Shown here piece by piece: positions 28,353-41,294 of a DNA stretch of 64,000 nucleotides. The notes under the pieces are model-generated. The model had not been told where the DNA came from. It ran no database searches and saw only the letters and a list, made by a program, of their open reading frames with translations. This stretch comes from Edolisoma coerulescens (lineage: Eukaryota > Chordata > Aves > Passeriformes > Campephagidae), in NCBI GenBank assembly GCA_013397115.1, contig VWZW01004023.1, positions 248,001 through 312,000 on the forward strand, written 5' to 3'. Numbering within the stretch: the first letter of the stretch is position 1; each line of letters starts with the position of its first letter. The position numbers and the translations under genes were made by a program.

Positions 28353-30493
28353 ACCAACACACTTTGGAAATGCTGTACTTGATTACACACCCTGGCCATG
28401 CAGAAAGGTAGATGGAAAGTACATTTCTTTCCCTTTCATTACTAGAAGTCCCTATTGGGAGTTCTAACACCCAAAGTATTATTGTGAAACCAGCTCATAT
28501 AACAGCTGCTATTTTTAAGGGTCCAGAAGATAGAGCCTTGTCTCTTTTCTTAAAAAGATTAAAAAAAGGGAAAATAATATTAATTTTGTACTGACTAGCA
28601 GCTGTCAGCTCAAGGGTAACTTCTCATTACCAGCTAATGTAACTTACTCTTTAGAAAAGATAATGTTGTCAGCTAATTTTTGGGTCTGTAAAGTTTACAT
28701 TTGGTATTTCGTGGTATTTTTTTCTCAGGCATGTTTTTTATGTCAAAGAGGAAATACCTTATGTATTTGTGGCTTTGGAAATGTGTGCTATTTCTTAGTC
28801 ATGTTTAGACTACATACATATCCCACATAAAAAATTTAATTCCCCCAACATTGGCATTAACAAATGTGGGAAATGTATTCTGGGTGATATAAGGAGATAG
28901 TCTTCTCAGGATTATTCCCTTAACAAGCTAATATGTGTCACATAAGACAGAGTGTCACATTTTCAGAGATTGAATGTTTAAAAATAAAATTACCTGGGTA
29001 TCCACAGGCTTCAGGAATAAAGACAAATAACTTGTAAAGTAGCAAAGTTTCAGAAGAGCAACTCCATTAATTAAAAGATTTCAGTGAAGTGCAATGAACT
29101 GACTTCACAATAAATAGAATTTGTAAATTGTAACCTGACAAATCCACTTATAGAAGCTAGAGGAAGATTTAAATATCACCTAATGAAATAATGTCTATAT
29201 TGCAGTATCTCATATTGTATGAAAGCAATAGCCCAACAATTACAGTTTTTCGGGTAATGACAGCTTATTAGGGAAAAACTGGCATTCTCTTTATCATATC
29301 TTCACTTGCTCCAACAGTGTTAAACAAGGAGCTTGTTTAATACTGACACAAAGCAGCTAAAATAAATCACAGGAGATGAGCATGTCTTTGGCTAGAGAGG
29401 ACTGGGATTTTGAATGAACATATCTTGCATAGCTGATACACATGTGGGAGTACAAGAATTAATAACCACAATTTTAGACAAAGACTCTTCCATTAGATCA
29501 ATCCCTCTGTTACGTAATGGCTCTCAATTGCTTTTTTCAGTAGTTTATGTCATGATATACCAGAATGAATGCAGTCCAACCTGCATGCTGATTTAACTCA
29601 CTGTAAGAGCAAACAGCAAGTTGCATGGGAGTGATGGAGAGTGATGGAGGGTTTCCTCCTCGGCTGCCATCAGGTCTTCCACGGTGCTAGGCATTTCCTA
29701 CCAGATGGGAAATAACTAAGGATCTCACACTAAAAGTGCTATTTTTCTTCTTTTTCCCTTCACTCTGTGAGTGTGGGTGGTGATTTGCACATACTCAAGC
29801 AGGTTAAAATGAGATGGCTGCGTACTGTTTACTCACCAGCCCCTCTCGTGGTCATGCCACCTCTATGGCAACAAGCGAACCATGTGTGTAGCTCCTGACT
29901 GTCAGCCCACACAGCCAAAGCAAAGCTTCTTATGGGCTGTGTGAACATGCCATTCTGTGGGCTGAAGAGGTTCAGGAGCTGCTCTGCGCATGATGAGATG
30001 CTTCTACTGAAAGATAACTTAGTCTAATAGCTCCTGGAGAGCTTGAAGCCTCCCAGCATTACCCAAAGCCCTTTAGAAAGAAGTTCTCCATCCTATTGAT
30101 ACTCACAGGGGTATCATGCATGTTGGCAACATGTGCAACATGGCAAACAGAGTGTTTAACACTTTGACAGGTCTGGTGATCTGACTGGAAGAAGTTTGGT
30201 AGCACATATAAGTTTTCTAGCTTCATTTCTCACATTTTACAAGACTGACATCCAAATATATTTTGTGTTGGCACAGCAATACATTACTTGAGAGCAAACC
30301 TGCTCCCACTGAGACCATTAAAAATTCTGAGTTGTGGGGAATAACTCAGGAATGACATTTACTCCCTCAGTAGTATGCTAAAGAAATTGCAATATGAGGG
30401 TTGAAAATTACTTTCAAAAAGTCAAAGGAATGGCTATGGAATTGCTTGGGTGTTTTTGGCCAGTGTTGTAGATTCTCTATCTAGAAAAAATAC

Positions 30494-30509
30494 TTTTTTT
30501 TTTTTTTTT
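30494..30509. repeat. poly-T run
   Basis: Sixteen consecutive T; no accompanying element recognised. Confidence 0.9.
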
Positions 30510-31206
30510 CAATCTTGCAGATAGTTTAAGGAAATAAGGCTTGAGTTTTAACAGCATAATATTTCAGAATAATTTCTGTAAGGCTCCCTTCACAATTTAT
30601 TTTTGCAAGAATTAATTTTGGCATGAAAATAATATACAGAGAAGGTGTCTGATATGTTTTGGGAGCTATTTATTATACTTTGTAATGTGAAAATTGCTCA
30701 TGAAGTGATCTGATAGCATCACATATAACGGCAATGCAAAACCACTTCAAATGGATAAACTGTGTTGGTGAAGGATAAGAGGTAAAAATCAGATCTGATG
30801 ACAAATATGAGCCCACTCTCTTGTTTTGTGGTCTGGTTTATTTTTATACCATTTGATCTATGTCTGCTCTTTCAAATTATGTTATTTTAATCAAGCAGAA
30901 CTGTTCTGTCTGAAAGCAGAGGGTCCTTAGTCTGTCTCACAATCCTCAGACCTAAAATAAGTGAGGATAGCATGAGAACAGCAGGATGCTCTTCTAAAAA
31001 TACCCTCATGAATGACTTTCAGTAAGATTTTTCAATAATTACTATATTACAGCACTAAGCCTATGGAGATGTCTTAGTGAGAAATTTGCTCTTGTAAAGA
31101 AGACTTGAACAAATATATTCAGTTTCAGGTCTGATCTGGGTGTAATGAATCATCTGACTGGAGAAAAGCTCTAGCCAGGATGGGTTAGAATGCAAAGATG
31201 ACCTTA

Positions 31207-31247
31207 TCTTTTTTCTTTTTTTTTTTTTNNNNNNNNTTTTTTTTTTA
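31207..31247. other. poly-T tract with an eight-base assembly gap
   Basis: A T tract interrupted by eight N at 31229-31236. The gap marks an unresolved homopolymer length, so the true tract could be longer. No gene is affected. Confidence 0.95.
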
Positions 31248-32296
31248 TTCAATTGTTCTGAAGCGAGAGGAGTCACACAGCACATGAAATCTCTAGACTA
31301 CTCCCTGTTTCCTTTGCGGAAATTCAGTTTCCATATCTCATCTTATCACTGAACTACGAGCCACCCTGACAAACAGGGCAGAGAAAGAGGTTCCTCACCT
31401 TTTTTGTTAATTGCATCCCATTTCAGACAGAGTAATTGAAGCTTTATTAAATGAAAGGAGGAAAGAACATTTAGACAACAACTAGGACATTGACCTGGAA
31501 ACTATGAGAAATTATTTCCCTCCCAGGCCAGAGGACAGATTTTAACTTCTTCTCTACACTCTCTCTACTTCTCTACACTCTAGTCATAGAAGATTGTGTG
31601 TTTGCCTTTGGCGTGCCTTGTGGGAAAACTGCTATAGGCATCCAAGTCTGAAAGACGCCCACGGTGATGAAACCAAACCTTCAAATGGAGGAGAAGGGGT
31701 GAGAAGGGAAAGGTTTTCTTGGTCTTTTCTGTGGCTCCCGAGGCTCTCTACCAACCCTGTGCAAGGCACAGAACAACAAACCCTGATTATAAAAAGACTG
31801 TAGTTTTTTCTGATGCTAGCAGAGAACCCCAGTAAAGTACTGTCTTTTTCTGGGTTGGTTCATGGCATCCACCTGTTGTTTAATTGAAACAGAATGTGCC
31901 TTTCCAGTACTATTTTCAAAAAGAGAGACTGAAGACAAAACTTCCATTTGTTATAAGGCTTGTTTTATGGACAGGCAGAGTTAGGGTTACCAGACCTGTG
32001 CCTGCAGTGTGCTATTTTTGAGCCACACTCAGTTTCCGAAAGGTTAAGGAGACTGCCAAGGAGGAACAGAGCTATGTAAACACGGCTTTGGCTTTTGCAG
32101 TGCCCCCAGGGGAGATACAGAGAGGAGCCAAACAAGTCAAGGGTGATAATGGATTGCTTGTAACAACTTACACTTCCACTTGTCAGGAGCACTCCAAACT
32201 GAGCTCTCGACTGAGCATAGCTGCTCCTTCTTGGACCATCTCCTGAATCCAGGAGCACTTACTCAGAAACACCCCAGCCAGCCCCAGCCCAGCTGA

Positions 32297-32344
32297 ACAC
32301 ATCCACATCCACATCCACATCCACACCCACACCCACATCCATGT
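32297..32344. repeat. (CCACAT)n hexanucleotide repeat
   Basis: About eight units of CCACAT/CCACAC. The minus strand reads alternating Val-Asp, a translation artefact of the repeat rather than a protein. Confidence 0.92.
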
Positions 32345-32796
32345 GGCACTCTGCAGTCAGATAGATTTCAGTCAGAAGACTGTGTCCATGCCAGCTGGCT
32401 GTTCTTGCCAGTGAAGATGATGGTCTGGGATGCAGAGCCAGCACTACACCATCGTGGTGTTTGCCTGATCTCTGCTAACACATGGTCTGCTGTCCTGCCC
32501 TGCAGCTGGGTGTGGGCGCCTGCCAGAGGTGATGCTGGGAGCTAACCCCACCTGAAGAAACACTCTCTTAGTGTGGGAGACAAGCTCAACACGCAGCTTA
32601 GATTAAAAGCACACTGTCCCACGATATATGTCAGCCCAAGCATTATGCTGCTGTTCGTGGTGTGAACTAAGAGAGGTATTTAAAAGATAGGCTTCACACT
32701 AGTCCTGAGGCTTCTAAGACTGAATGCAATCAAATATGCTTTAAACTTTATACCTCACTTGATTTCTCACCTTATAGTCTCATACAAGAAACTCAA

Positions 32797-32843
32797 TTAT
32801 CTCAATGGTCTTTTTCAACCTAAATGAGTCGGTGATTCTATGC
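32797..32843 (+). mobile_element. CR1 3' tail remnant
   Basis: A short stretch containing CAATGGTCTTTTTCAACC and GTGATTCTATG, the degenerate end of a plus-sense CR1 element. Only the last 50 or so bases are recognisable, typical of a very 5'-truncated copy. Confidence 0.6.
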
Positions 32844-34936
32844 TCCTTGACAAGTAAATCTATGTGTTAAATATCAAAATGTTGTGGTGAAAAAGATGTT
32901 GTATGGAAACACTATAGGAGGCTGTCAAGCTCACCAAACTTGCCAAGACAGTTTAAAAATCATCGATGAGCACTTTGGGGAGACAAAAATCAGAGGTACC
33001 TAAGAGCTCATTAACCTACCCTGATAAAAATGAATATCTGGAAGTTAAGCTGTACTCCAGCTAGAGCTTAAGTACTACTAGAACTTAGGAAGTCATTTCA
33101 GTGATGAACTGGAATTTAGAAACCACAACAAAAGAGCAGGCAGTTCTGCCTCTCCTGCCATCTCCGGACCACATCCAGATGCTGTCATCTGCTCTGTCTG
33201 AATATAATTATTGGTCTCGATACAGACACAGGAAAGATAAATCAAGTTTGTTGTACATGGGATGTCTCATGGGGTGATAGGAAAAACAAGAGCAGTCCTG
33301 ATCCACGCAGCTGCAGCCTCAGTGGCTGAGATTTACTGGAATGAGGTGCAACTGTGGGAGGAAACTGTGAGAACTAGCTCCAGCCAGGTGTGATGATGGG
33401 CATGGCTATGTAATGGTGCACAACACAGAGATAAGACACTCAAGCCTATAGTCAGCCTTGCTGAGAGAAATTTGGCAGCTGCCTCTGGCTGCCTGGGTCA
33501 GACTGCTGTACTTACACTACTTCAGGGGTCAATGTAGCACTTTTGGAAAGTACTCATGTGCCTGGTGACTGGCTTCTTTAAAAAGGCCTTCAAATCCCCC
33601 CTATACGACAAAAAAATGGGTAAAAATAGTCTTAAATTTACATTGTTTATCATGTGTAAATAGAGACAGGAACACCAATTTAAGTAGCAAAAAGTGAGAG
33701 TCTGATTATTTTCATGTTCAGTTGTAGACTAAATTTCACCCATAATCCCATATGCATTTTTAGAGGTATGACAAGTAATGGTGGGCAAGGGGAGAAAGAG
33801 GCTGAATGTTTTTGTAACAGTGCAGTTTAGAACCATTCTCCTCTCTTTGCAATGGGTTACAACCCATGGCTGCACAGAGAGCAGAGCATACATTTGAACT
33901 AGGAGGGATGTATTCCTGCCTCAGTACATTTGTATGTGATTTTTTTTTTCAATGCAAACTGTAGTGTATGCCTAAGAGATTAATCAAAAAGACAAAGTAA
34001 TTTTAGTATCCATTCAGGAAATGCAACATTAATCACATATTTTTATGTACATTACAAAAAGAAATTATCTGAGAGCTGACTTCAGGCATTCAGTCAGAAT
34101 TTCATATATTTGTTGCCAACAGTCTAATAAAAAGATCGAAATTGGTTCTTTTGTTTAGCCGCTGTCCCACACCAGTCTATTTCTTCAGGGCAGTACCTGG
34201 TTGATATACTTAATACTTTGTATTTAAATCAATATTTTTGTTCCACTTACATTGAAATCAAATATTCAGACACTTGACCTATTCTTCTGGGCAAGATGAC
34301 TGCTTCAGATGCCTCTACTAAAATATTAATGAAAATATAACATTTTCCTATAACTATGACTTTTGTCTGCACTTTTGGTTTTAATTAAAAACAGTAAATC
34401 TGTCAGAAAAATCTTATTGTATAACTCCAGAATTATCATAAAATGGAAACATTTCATACCTCAATATTGTTTTCCAGAAACTCAGCTTTAAAATAGGAAA
34501 TAAAATTGTTTTAAATTACATCATCGTGAAGAATTCATGTTAGTCCTGTTCTTAAGGGTTCATTAACAGTAGCTTTGTATACTAAATCACCCATGGGTTT
34601 AATTTGAAACTTTTTCCATTAAGTTTGTCCATCCAAGAGTCCAATGAATTGAGGCAAAGTGGAAAAAGCCCAATGTGTCCACAGTAGCCATCCTCAGTGA
34701 GGTTTTAGATAATATTTTCAACAGAACTTGAAGTAAACCACTCATTTTAAACAACTTCTCCTACAATGTCTGAGAGGAAGGGTGCTAGGAGGGATTAAAC
34801 ATTATAGCTGCTTCTCCTGCTACCTTGTTTTGTGTTCGTGTTAATTGTTGCTGCTATGTATTTATCATCTGTGACTCTGGAGAGCTTTTTCAAAGCCAGA
34901 GGGGTAGATGTGGAGCGATACTTTCCAGAAACTTGA

Positions 34937-35155
34937 CACAGAATCATAGAATCATGGAATTCTTAAGGTTGGAAAAGAACTCCAAGATGATCAAGTCCGG
35001 CCTTTGACAGAGCACCACCATGTCAACTAAACCATAGCACTAAGTGCCACATCCAATCATTTCTTGAATACCTCCAGGGATGGTCACTTCACCACTTCCA
35101 TGGGCAGCCTTTTCCAATGGTTAATCACCCTTTCAGTGAAAAACTCCTGATGAGT
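34937..35155 (-). mobile_element. CR1 LINE 3' fragment
   Basis: Begins with CAGAATCATAGAATCATGG, the reverse complement of the CR1 terminal repeat region, followed by CR1 3' UTR text (around CCTCCAGGGATGGTCAC and CACCCTTTCAGTGAAAAAC). It is minus-sense and truncated. After about 35155 the match fades. It lies in intergenic DNA. Confidence 0.88.
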
Positions 35156-35159
35156 TCAA

Positions 35160-38100
35160 GTGACTTATATCTACTTTTGAGGTACATCCCCTTATTGCAG
35201 CCTTACCATCCAGACTACAGCTCCTGAGTTTGGCTGCAAGGAATTTTGGAGACATAAGGAAGTCTCGCTTCAAGACGAAAAATGGAAATTGCATCTTCCC
35301 TCCATTAATTTCTCCTGTTTCTTTTTGTCTTTAGTGCAGATCTCTTACTGTAGGTGAGTGCTGTAGCTTCCTGGTCTTATATAAAAGGTGACTGGCAAAA
35401 TAGATTTTTGCTATAATTTTTGAATGAAAGAGACTGTAATTCTGTGCTGTCGCTGTAAATCCAGGGAGGTCTAAGTACACTAACGGTAGTAAAGACATCT
35501 GCTCACTGTGCTATATTTGGGCTATACTGAGCCTCTCCCACGCACTGAACATGGCTTTGATGCTGAGGTATTTTCTCTCTCTGTTAATTTATGTCTGTGC
35601 ATGGATTCCTATTGTGCCTACAACACATTGGACAACCCATACTCTGTGTCTCCAGCATGCTTCAGTTTTTCATCAGCCCTCTTCCTTCACTTTTTTTGGA
35701 GATAGATGGGGGAATCTACCCTGGGAATGTGGACTTTGTGCTACAGTGCATGGGGAGACCTCAGTGATTTCAAAAGAAAATTATTTAACAGGTTTTCCAG
35801 CAGAGGACAACCACACCTAGTAGTCTGGGATTTGACCATCCAGATTGGAGGCCTGTAAGTTACTGCATGCTCCTCTCCCCCTGAATCTGGGTTTTATTTC
35901 CACAGGAGGAAGAAGAAGTGAGATGAGAGGGAAAGATTGTGATACGCACCCAAGTAGAAAAGCCAGTGTGCACACCAAGATTGACTTCTACAAGTACAAC
36001 TAATATTAAGGCAAGGGAATGTTCAGACAATACGGTGTTCTGTTTTCCTCAGATTTAGTACGGGACTTTACAGAAGTCATGTGGCCCACCTGCTGGAGAT
36101 TGCTCCTGTAGCAATCAATCCAGCATTTATGCAGTTATAAACTAGTTGTGAAACTTGTTCCCAGCAGCTGAAGAGAGATCAAGTTTTGTATCTTTGTATT
36201 CTACCATATTCTTCCACACTTTTTTCAAAGCAGACAATAGTCCAACGATCTAATCAGGTCATTCAAAGTTGAATTTTCAGAGGCATTTAGGACCCACTTC
36301 CCAGGATGTTCTAGGGCACCGGCTTGTGCTGTAAGGATGAGAAAGGTGATTGAAACAGGATTTTTCCTTCTGATGCTCATCCACTGTGACCTTAGGGAGT
36401 GTGTAGGGGCACCAAGTTTTCTCTTGAGGTATGGTTAAACTAAAGGATTAAGTCCAGCTGGCAGGGGAGATGTACCCCAAACTGGTTTCAGCATCAGCTA
36501 AGGGTTGTGCAACTCTATCCTTCCCAGGTTTTGGTGGTCTGCATGTACCCAATGTGAGGAACTTAAGCTGAGTGTGAAAATTCAGTAGTGAAATTGATGT
36601 GCCGGAGATATTTTACCTCATAGGGTAGAAGAGAAGAAGATCTGCTAGAGTGATTTGGGTCCCAAATCCTCTTGTACTGTTGAACCTCCAAAAAACCTCT
36701 CTTCCTCTTATTTTATGTGGAGAAGCCAAGACTGAAGACTGTTTATATTTCTTCTACTGCTGAGAATATACATATATCATACCCTTCAAATCCCCAACAT
36801 GCTGCTGGACTTGCTGAATGTAAATTGCAATCATTTCAATAATTAAACCACAGAATTATTGATCAACTTGAGAGACTCCAGCAGGAATATTGTAATTTTA
36901 GTGCCTTAGGATAAAAAGCCCTCTTAAATAACAATGAGAAATAGCAAGAGTTATGCTCACGAGTGCAAGTTGTACAAGTCAAGAGTGTAGAACAGTTTGA
37001 AAATGGAAAAGCCAGACTTTATTTTTACCTTAATTTGCATTCAAAGTCTGAGCTTTTCGGCACACTGCACTGTGCTCAGCCTGTTTTATTGGTTTTATTG
37101 CTGTTCATTATGTCAGTTTTTCTGCTGGTGCTTTTTTCCTTTCTTTTTTTTTTCTTTTTTTTGGTCAAGACTAGTTCCTATTTGAAATTTTTATTTATTT
37201 ATTCTATTTATTTTTTTATATATTTCTTGAGGAAATTTAGGAAAAAAGTTACAGGCTACGAATATAATTATGAGGCCAGCAGTCAGGTCATTCTAAATGG
37301 ACATTCCTCTCTGTGCGTTTATTTTCTACACCAGGTCTAATGTTGGCTTTTCCAGCACAGCGTACCAATCAAATAGAAAGCCACAGTGTACTTCTTGTTG
37401 CGACCACACATGCCTAATCTCATCTTCCTCTTTTAATTTCCTTTTGGTGTAAGTTTTCCTATAAAGCTATTCATTGCTTTGCTTTTCTTCCACTAATGTT
37501 CACACATAAAAGAGCATTATGAGAAAAAATCAGTGTTGCTCTAACCTTGTTTTTCTTTGTGTCATGAACAAGACTGCAGTGTGAAGTCCAAAGAAGCACC
37601 AAAGAATCATGAAAGATTCATATTTGTCGTGTTTTCACATGGTGTCTTTAACTGAGGAAAAGTGATGCTAAAGCCAGAAGGAAAATATGTGTGTTGCATA
37701 TGCTATTGGATACTCTCAGCTGGTGAGGGGAATGGGTGACACAGCTCTATGCCTGAAAGCAGGGTTTTCATTCATTCTGTGTTTAGCAAACTCGCCCTTT
37801 CACAGAAAGAATTGCTATGATTTCAACAAGTAGCGAGGTGTGGAAAAGGTCAGACATTGGTCTGACAGCCAAAGAGAGGGTCTTGATCCTTTTTTATCCC
37901 TCACCATCCCTTGCCTTCTGTTCTCGCTGCTGCATGGCACAAGTGATGCCCTCCATACCGAAGAGTAAGCACAGCCTGAGAGATGCTGCTTATGGCTTTC
38001 TTCCAGGCTCTGTTCTGTGGACAATGTGCAAGAAGTGCAGAAATTTAGGAAAGGCATTTTTCAGCCCCATGCAGCTTCTTTCTTGCAGCTTTCCATCAAC

Positions 38101-41100
38101 CTATGCCTATTTTACATAACATTTATTCCTGTGGCATGTCTGGTCTAAAGGAAGTGCATAATAGCTCAAGCCAGCTGAAGAAAACTCCTTCATGCAATAG
38201 AGCTGCATTTGCTTCATTTGCCTTGCATGAAAAGCAGGGACTTCTGCAAATCAAACATCCATTGTTTTTGTCTCTGCTACACAATGACTCACAACAACAA
38301 TTTCATTTGGTATTATATTAAAATATTTTAATTTCTCCAAATGGAGGTCCATTTTTATTCTTTCTTTCCCATCACTTTTATGTTAACACTGTAAAGAGAG
38401 TCTTTCACTGAAAATGCATAAAAAATAAGGAAATAGTATGAAGTAGATTATTTCTTCACAGTGCTCTTTTTGCCTGTTATGTTGCAGAACATAAAAGCTC
38501 TGAAGAGCTATTTTGTTTTTGTATCTGCCTGGAAAAGAAGGGATGGAGTTACAGAGTCATCTCATTTTCTGTTATTGTGGAGAGTGAATCAACCCGTTTC
38601 TCCCATTTTGCCTTTCCCAGAAAGGACTAATCTTCTCTCTCCATTTATGGTGCCTTTCCTGCAAACCTGAATGCACCTCCCATGCACCTCCAACCACAGT
38701 AGCTCCACATCTTCCTGCTGAGCTGGCTCTTCCCTGAAACATTTTCCCTTTACTCTGTCCTCAGACGTTTTTCTTTTTTCTTAAATGTGGTGAATTTTTA
38801 GGACAGTTGGAGGGCCATGTCACAAGTGAGAGCAGGCACAGCTTCAGGAGGCCCCCAGGAAGCCACTCTCCTCCTGGCACAGCCTCCCCTGCGTTTCTCA
38901 TAGCAAGGTTCTCACCCTCCCGTGGCTGCCGTGTCTGAGCACCGCTGCTCTTGCTGCTTCCAGGCTTGATTTTAATTGCACAGCTCCGGCAGCTCTCCAA
39001 GGGGCTACTAAAGGGAGCTGCTCTCAACCTGACTGACATGAGGAGATGTGCTGTGTTTGGCTCAGCTGGAAGTATTTTTTTCCATGTTTTTTAAGGTACT
39101 TTCACAAAGCTCATGGCTTGTTCATTAGGAAAGCGTTATGGCTCATAGGCACAGTTAATTAGTACTTATGAATAAAAGAAAAGTAGGAAGGATAATTAGA
39201 GGAATAAGAACAACAAAAATGAAATGAAAGAGAAACAATGAAGGTCTATTGGAGCAAGGCACTCAAAAATTAATAAAAAATATATTGATGTTGTAGATTT
39301 TACAATGATTTTTCATTCCCAGTCTGTTTTACATAAAGCAAATACACATGTGGCATGTGATCCAGCTGAACCAGCACACAGGCATAAGCGGGTGCATGTC
39401 TGTCTGTCAAACAAGTGTCCTCCTGGTGCCAAACAGCCAGGAAACAGACAAGTACTTCAATAAGGAGAACAGGGCAACTGTGCATGGCTGTCACCAATGC
39501 TAACATGAAACTTTTAAAACCCAGCTAAGGAAGGACCACTAGTTTCATTTTACTTTGCTCCCTGTGGCTGCAGCTCAGCTAGATGTTTTTGAACAACTGT
39601 ATTATGAAAAGCTTAAAAGCATGAACCATGCTGCAGAGAGGCTGCCCTCTTTATGGCTAAATACAGGCACCAAAAATCTTCTGGGAAAAAAGCTAAAGCC
39701 TTTCAAACAAACCATCAATGTTTGGAAGATAAATACATTCCAAGTGTGGCTGCTAGAAGGTAAGAAATTTAGTGTAGTGCATAACTAATTATACCATCAT
39801 ATGAAAAATACACAAATGGTCTGAATAAAGCTAAGAATCACTTTGGGCATTATTGGCAATTTGAGCCTTTTAAGTGCTTGACTTTGCCATTCTACTTCTG
39901 TTCTTTTAAGAAGAAGCTTTGTTTCCATGACTGTGTTCAAACATGTTCAGTAGGCTCAGCACAGCCAATGCATCCTATTTATCCATAAATCAACACACTT
40001 TACATTGAGAGAATGAATCAGTGATCAGAAGAAATCTGCATCACCTAGTGTGGCATCTTGAGGATTCAGGGATAAATCAGGACAGAAAGAACAAGGAGCT
40101 GTGGCGAACTTCGCTCTTTCTGTCAGAGCAGAAAGCCGTGTCTCTGTCAGAGCAGAAAGCTGTGGCTCTCTACTGACTCTTTTATTGCCTTTGAATAGCG
40201 CCAGTGAGTCATTTCAGGGAAGAAAATCTTCCCTTGAGCCAACAGTGGGCCACTCCTGTCTTTTTCTATCTGTTTATGCTGGCATTCACACTCCCCTACA
40301 CACCTAACCCTCTTGTGCTCTTTAACAGCAACAGCCATATCCCAAGACGTGTTACCCTGGAAGACCAATTTCCAGTTTGTGCCCTAGCTGTCTGGTATCA
40401 GTTTCCCCCAATACTGGATTTTAGGCAGTTCTGTGAAGTTTCAAAATTTCCTGTCATAATATGTCTTGTTGGTAGGCTGTTGAGTAAGGAGGGCAATCAA
40501 GATTTTCATTTTTAGCATTAGATAGAAGAGGAAGAAGCAACCATGATCCTATATGACAAGTCAGATGATCCAGGACTGGGTGATAGGAAACAAAGCCCGG
40601 GGTGCAACTGAAGTAATTGAAGAGCCAAAGGTTTTCTTTGCTGGCAGAAATAATTCAGTGAAGATAAAGGCCTTGTGCTCTCTTTCCCTCACAGCATTTC
40701 CTTTCTCCCAAGCCGCACCAGATTCAGATCTTGTGAAATAAATTAAACAAATCAAATATAGTTCATAGGTTTCCCTTCACAAAATTCACTTCATAAATAG
40801 TCCACGGATTTTCTTGAATCATTATGCCAGCTGCATAATTAGGAATGAAAAAGGGGATTTCATGCAAATTTCACCAAATACAATCTTCAATTAGTAGCAC
40901 TCTCAGCTGTAACATGAGCCCAAAAGTTGCTCTGAGGTTTTTCCTTCTAATTCTCAGTTTCCATCTGGCTCCTGCCAGAACCCTCCTCTACTGAGAGGTT
41001 CAGTGCACCTCCCTCTGCCCCAGCTCTCCTGCAGACCCAGAGCTGCCTTCCCCACTCGAAGAAAATATTTTTACCTTCTCCTGCCAGTGAGGAAAGTCTC

Positions 41101-41150
41101 ATTTCTACACTTGGGCAACAGCCTCCCAATTATCTCTGAAAGCCTCAGAT
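35160..41150. other. intergenic, no gene seen
   Basis: Contains the T-rich/TTTA tract and a small direct repeat (TCTGTCAGAGCAGAAAGC twice near 40118-40160). A 77-codon frame at 39555-39788 overlaps a good GTAAGA donor context but is unrecognised. Confidence 0.65.
37128..37223. repeat. T-rich tract with (TTTA)n
   Basis: Poly-T/CT stretch (37128-37163) and TTTA units (37190-37223). The 125-codon open frame over it is Phe/Leu-rich because of base composition. Confidence 0.8.
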
Positions 41151-41155
41151 GTTCC

Positions 41156-41292
41156 ACCTGAGCTGGTCAGAGCATGGTGCTCATAAGACCAGGATCTAGA
41201 GCTCAATCCCCATATTGACCACTTGCTTAAGAGCTGGACATCATGATCCTTCTGGGTCCCTTCCAACTCAGACTATTCCATGATTATATGAT
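41156..41292 (+). mobile_element. tRNA-Ile-derived SINE with CR1 tail (TguSINE1-like)
   Basis: The head resembles tRNA-Ile: AGCTGGTCAGAGCATGGTGC covers the A-box/D-arm side, and AGAGCTCAATCCCCAT sits where the B box (GTTCAATCCC in the parent) would be. The tail (CATGATCCTTCTGGGTCCC, then TTCCAACTCAGACTATTCC) is a CR1 3' end, which lets CR1 reverse transcriptase copy the SINE. This head-tail combination is the TguSINE1 family described from zebra finch, so it points to a passerine. Several substitutions in the B box suggest an old, inactive copy. It is not a functional tRNA. Confidence 0.8.
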
Positions 41293-41294
41293 AA

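Larger units (their letters stand above)
21965..31205. other. intergenic, AT-rich, no gene seen
   Basis: Low-complexity A/C tract at 28.3 kb and T run at 30.5 kb only. All frames are under 100 codons and unrecognised. Confidence 0.7.
31250..34930. other. intergenic, no gene seen
   Basis: Holds the hexanucleotide repeat and the CR1 tail remnant; otherwise featureless. Confidence 0.7.

Noticed and set aside
32259..32444. Val-Asp repeat protein on the minus strand
   Set aside because: Produced by the CCACAT hexanucleotide repeat.
36963..37340. 125-codon frame as a membrane protein
   Set aside because: Its Phe-rich core is the translation of a T-rich low-complexity tract.
41156..41230. Functional tRNA-Ile gene
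   Set aside because: The anticodon arm and B box are degraded and the sequence runs straight into a CR1-type tail, so it is a SINE.
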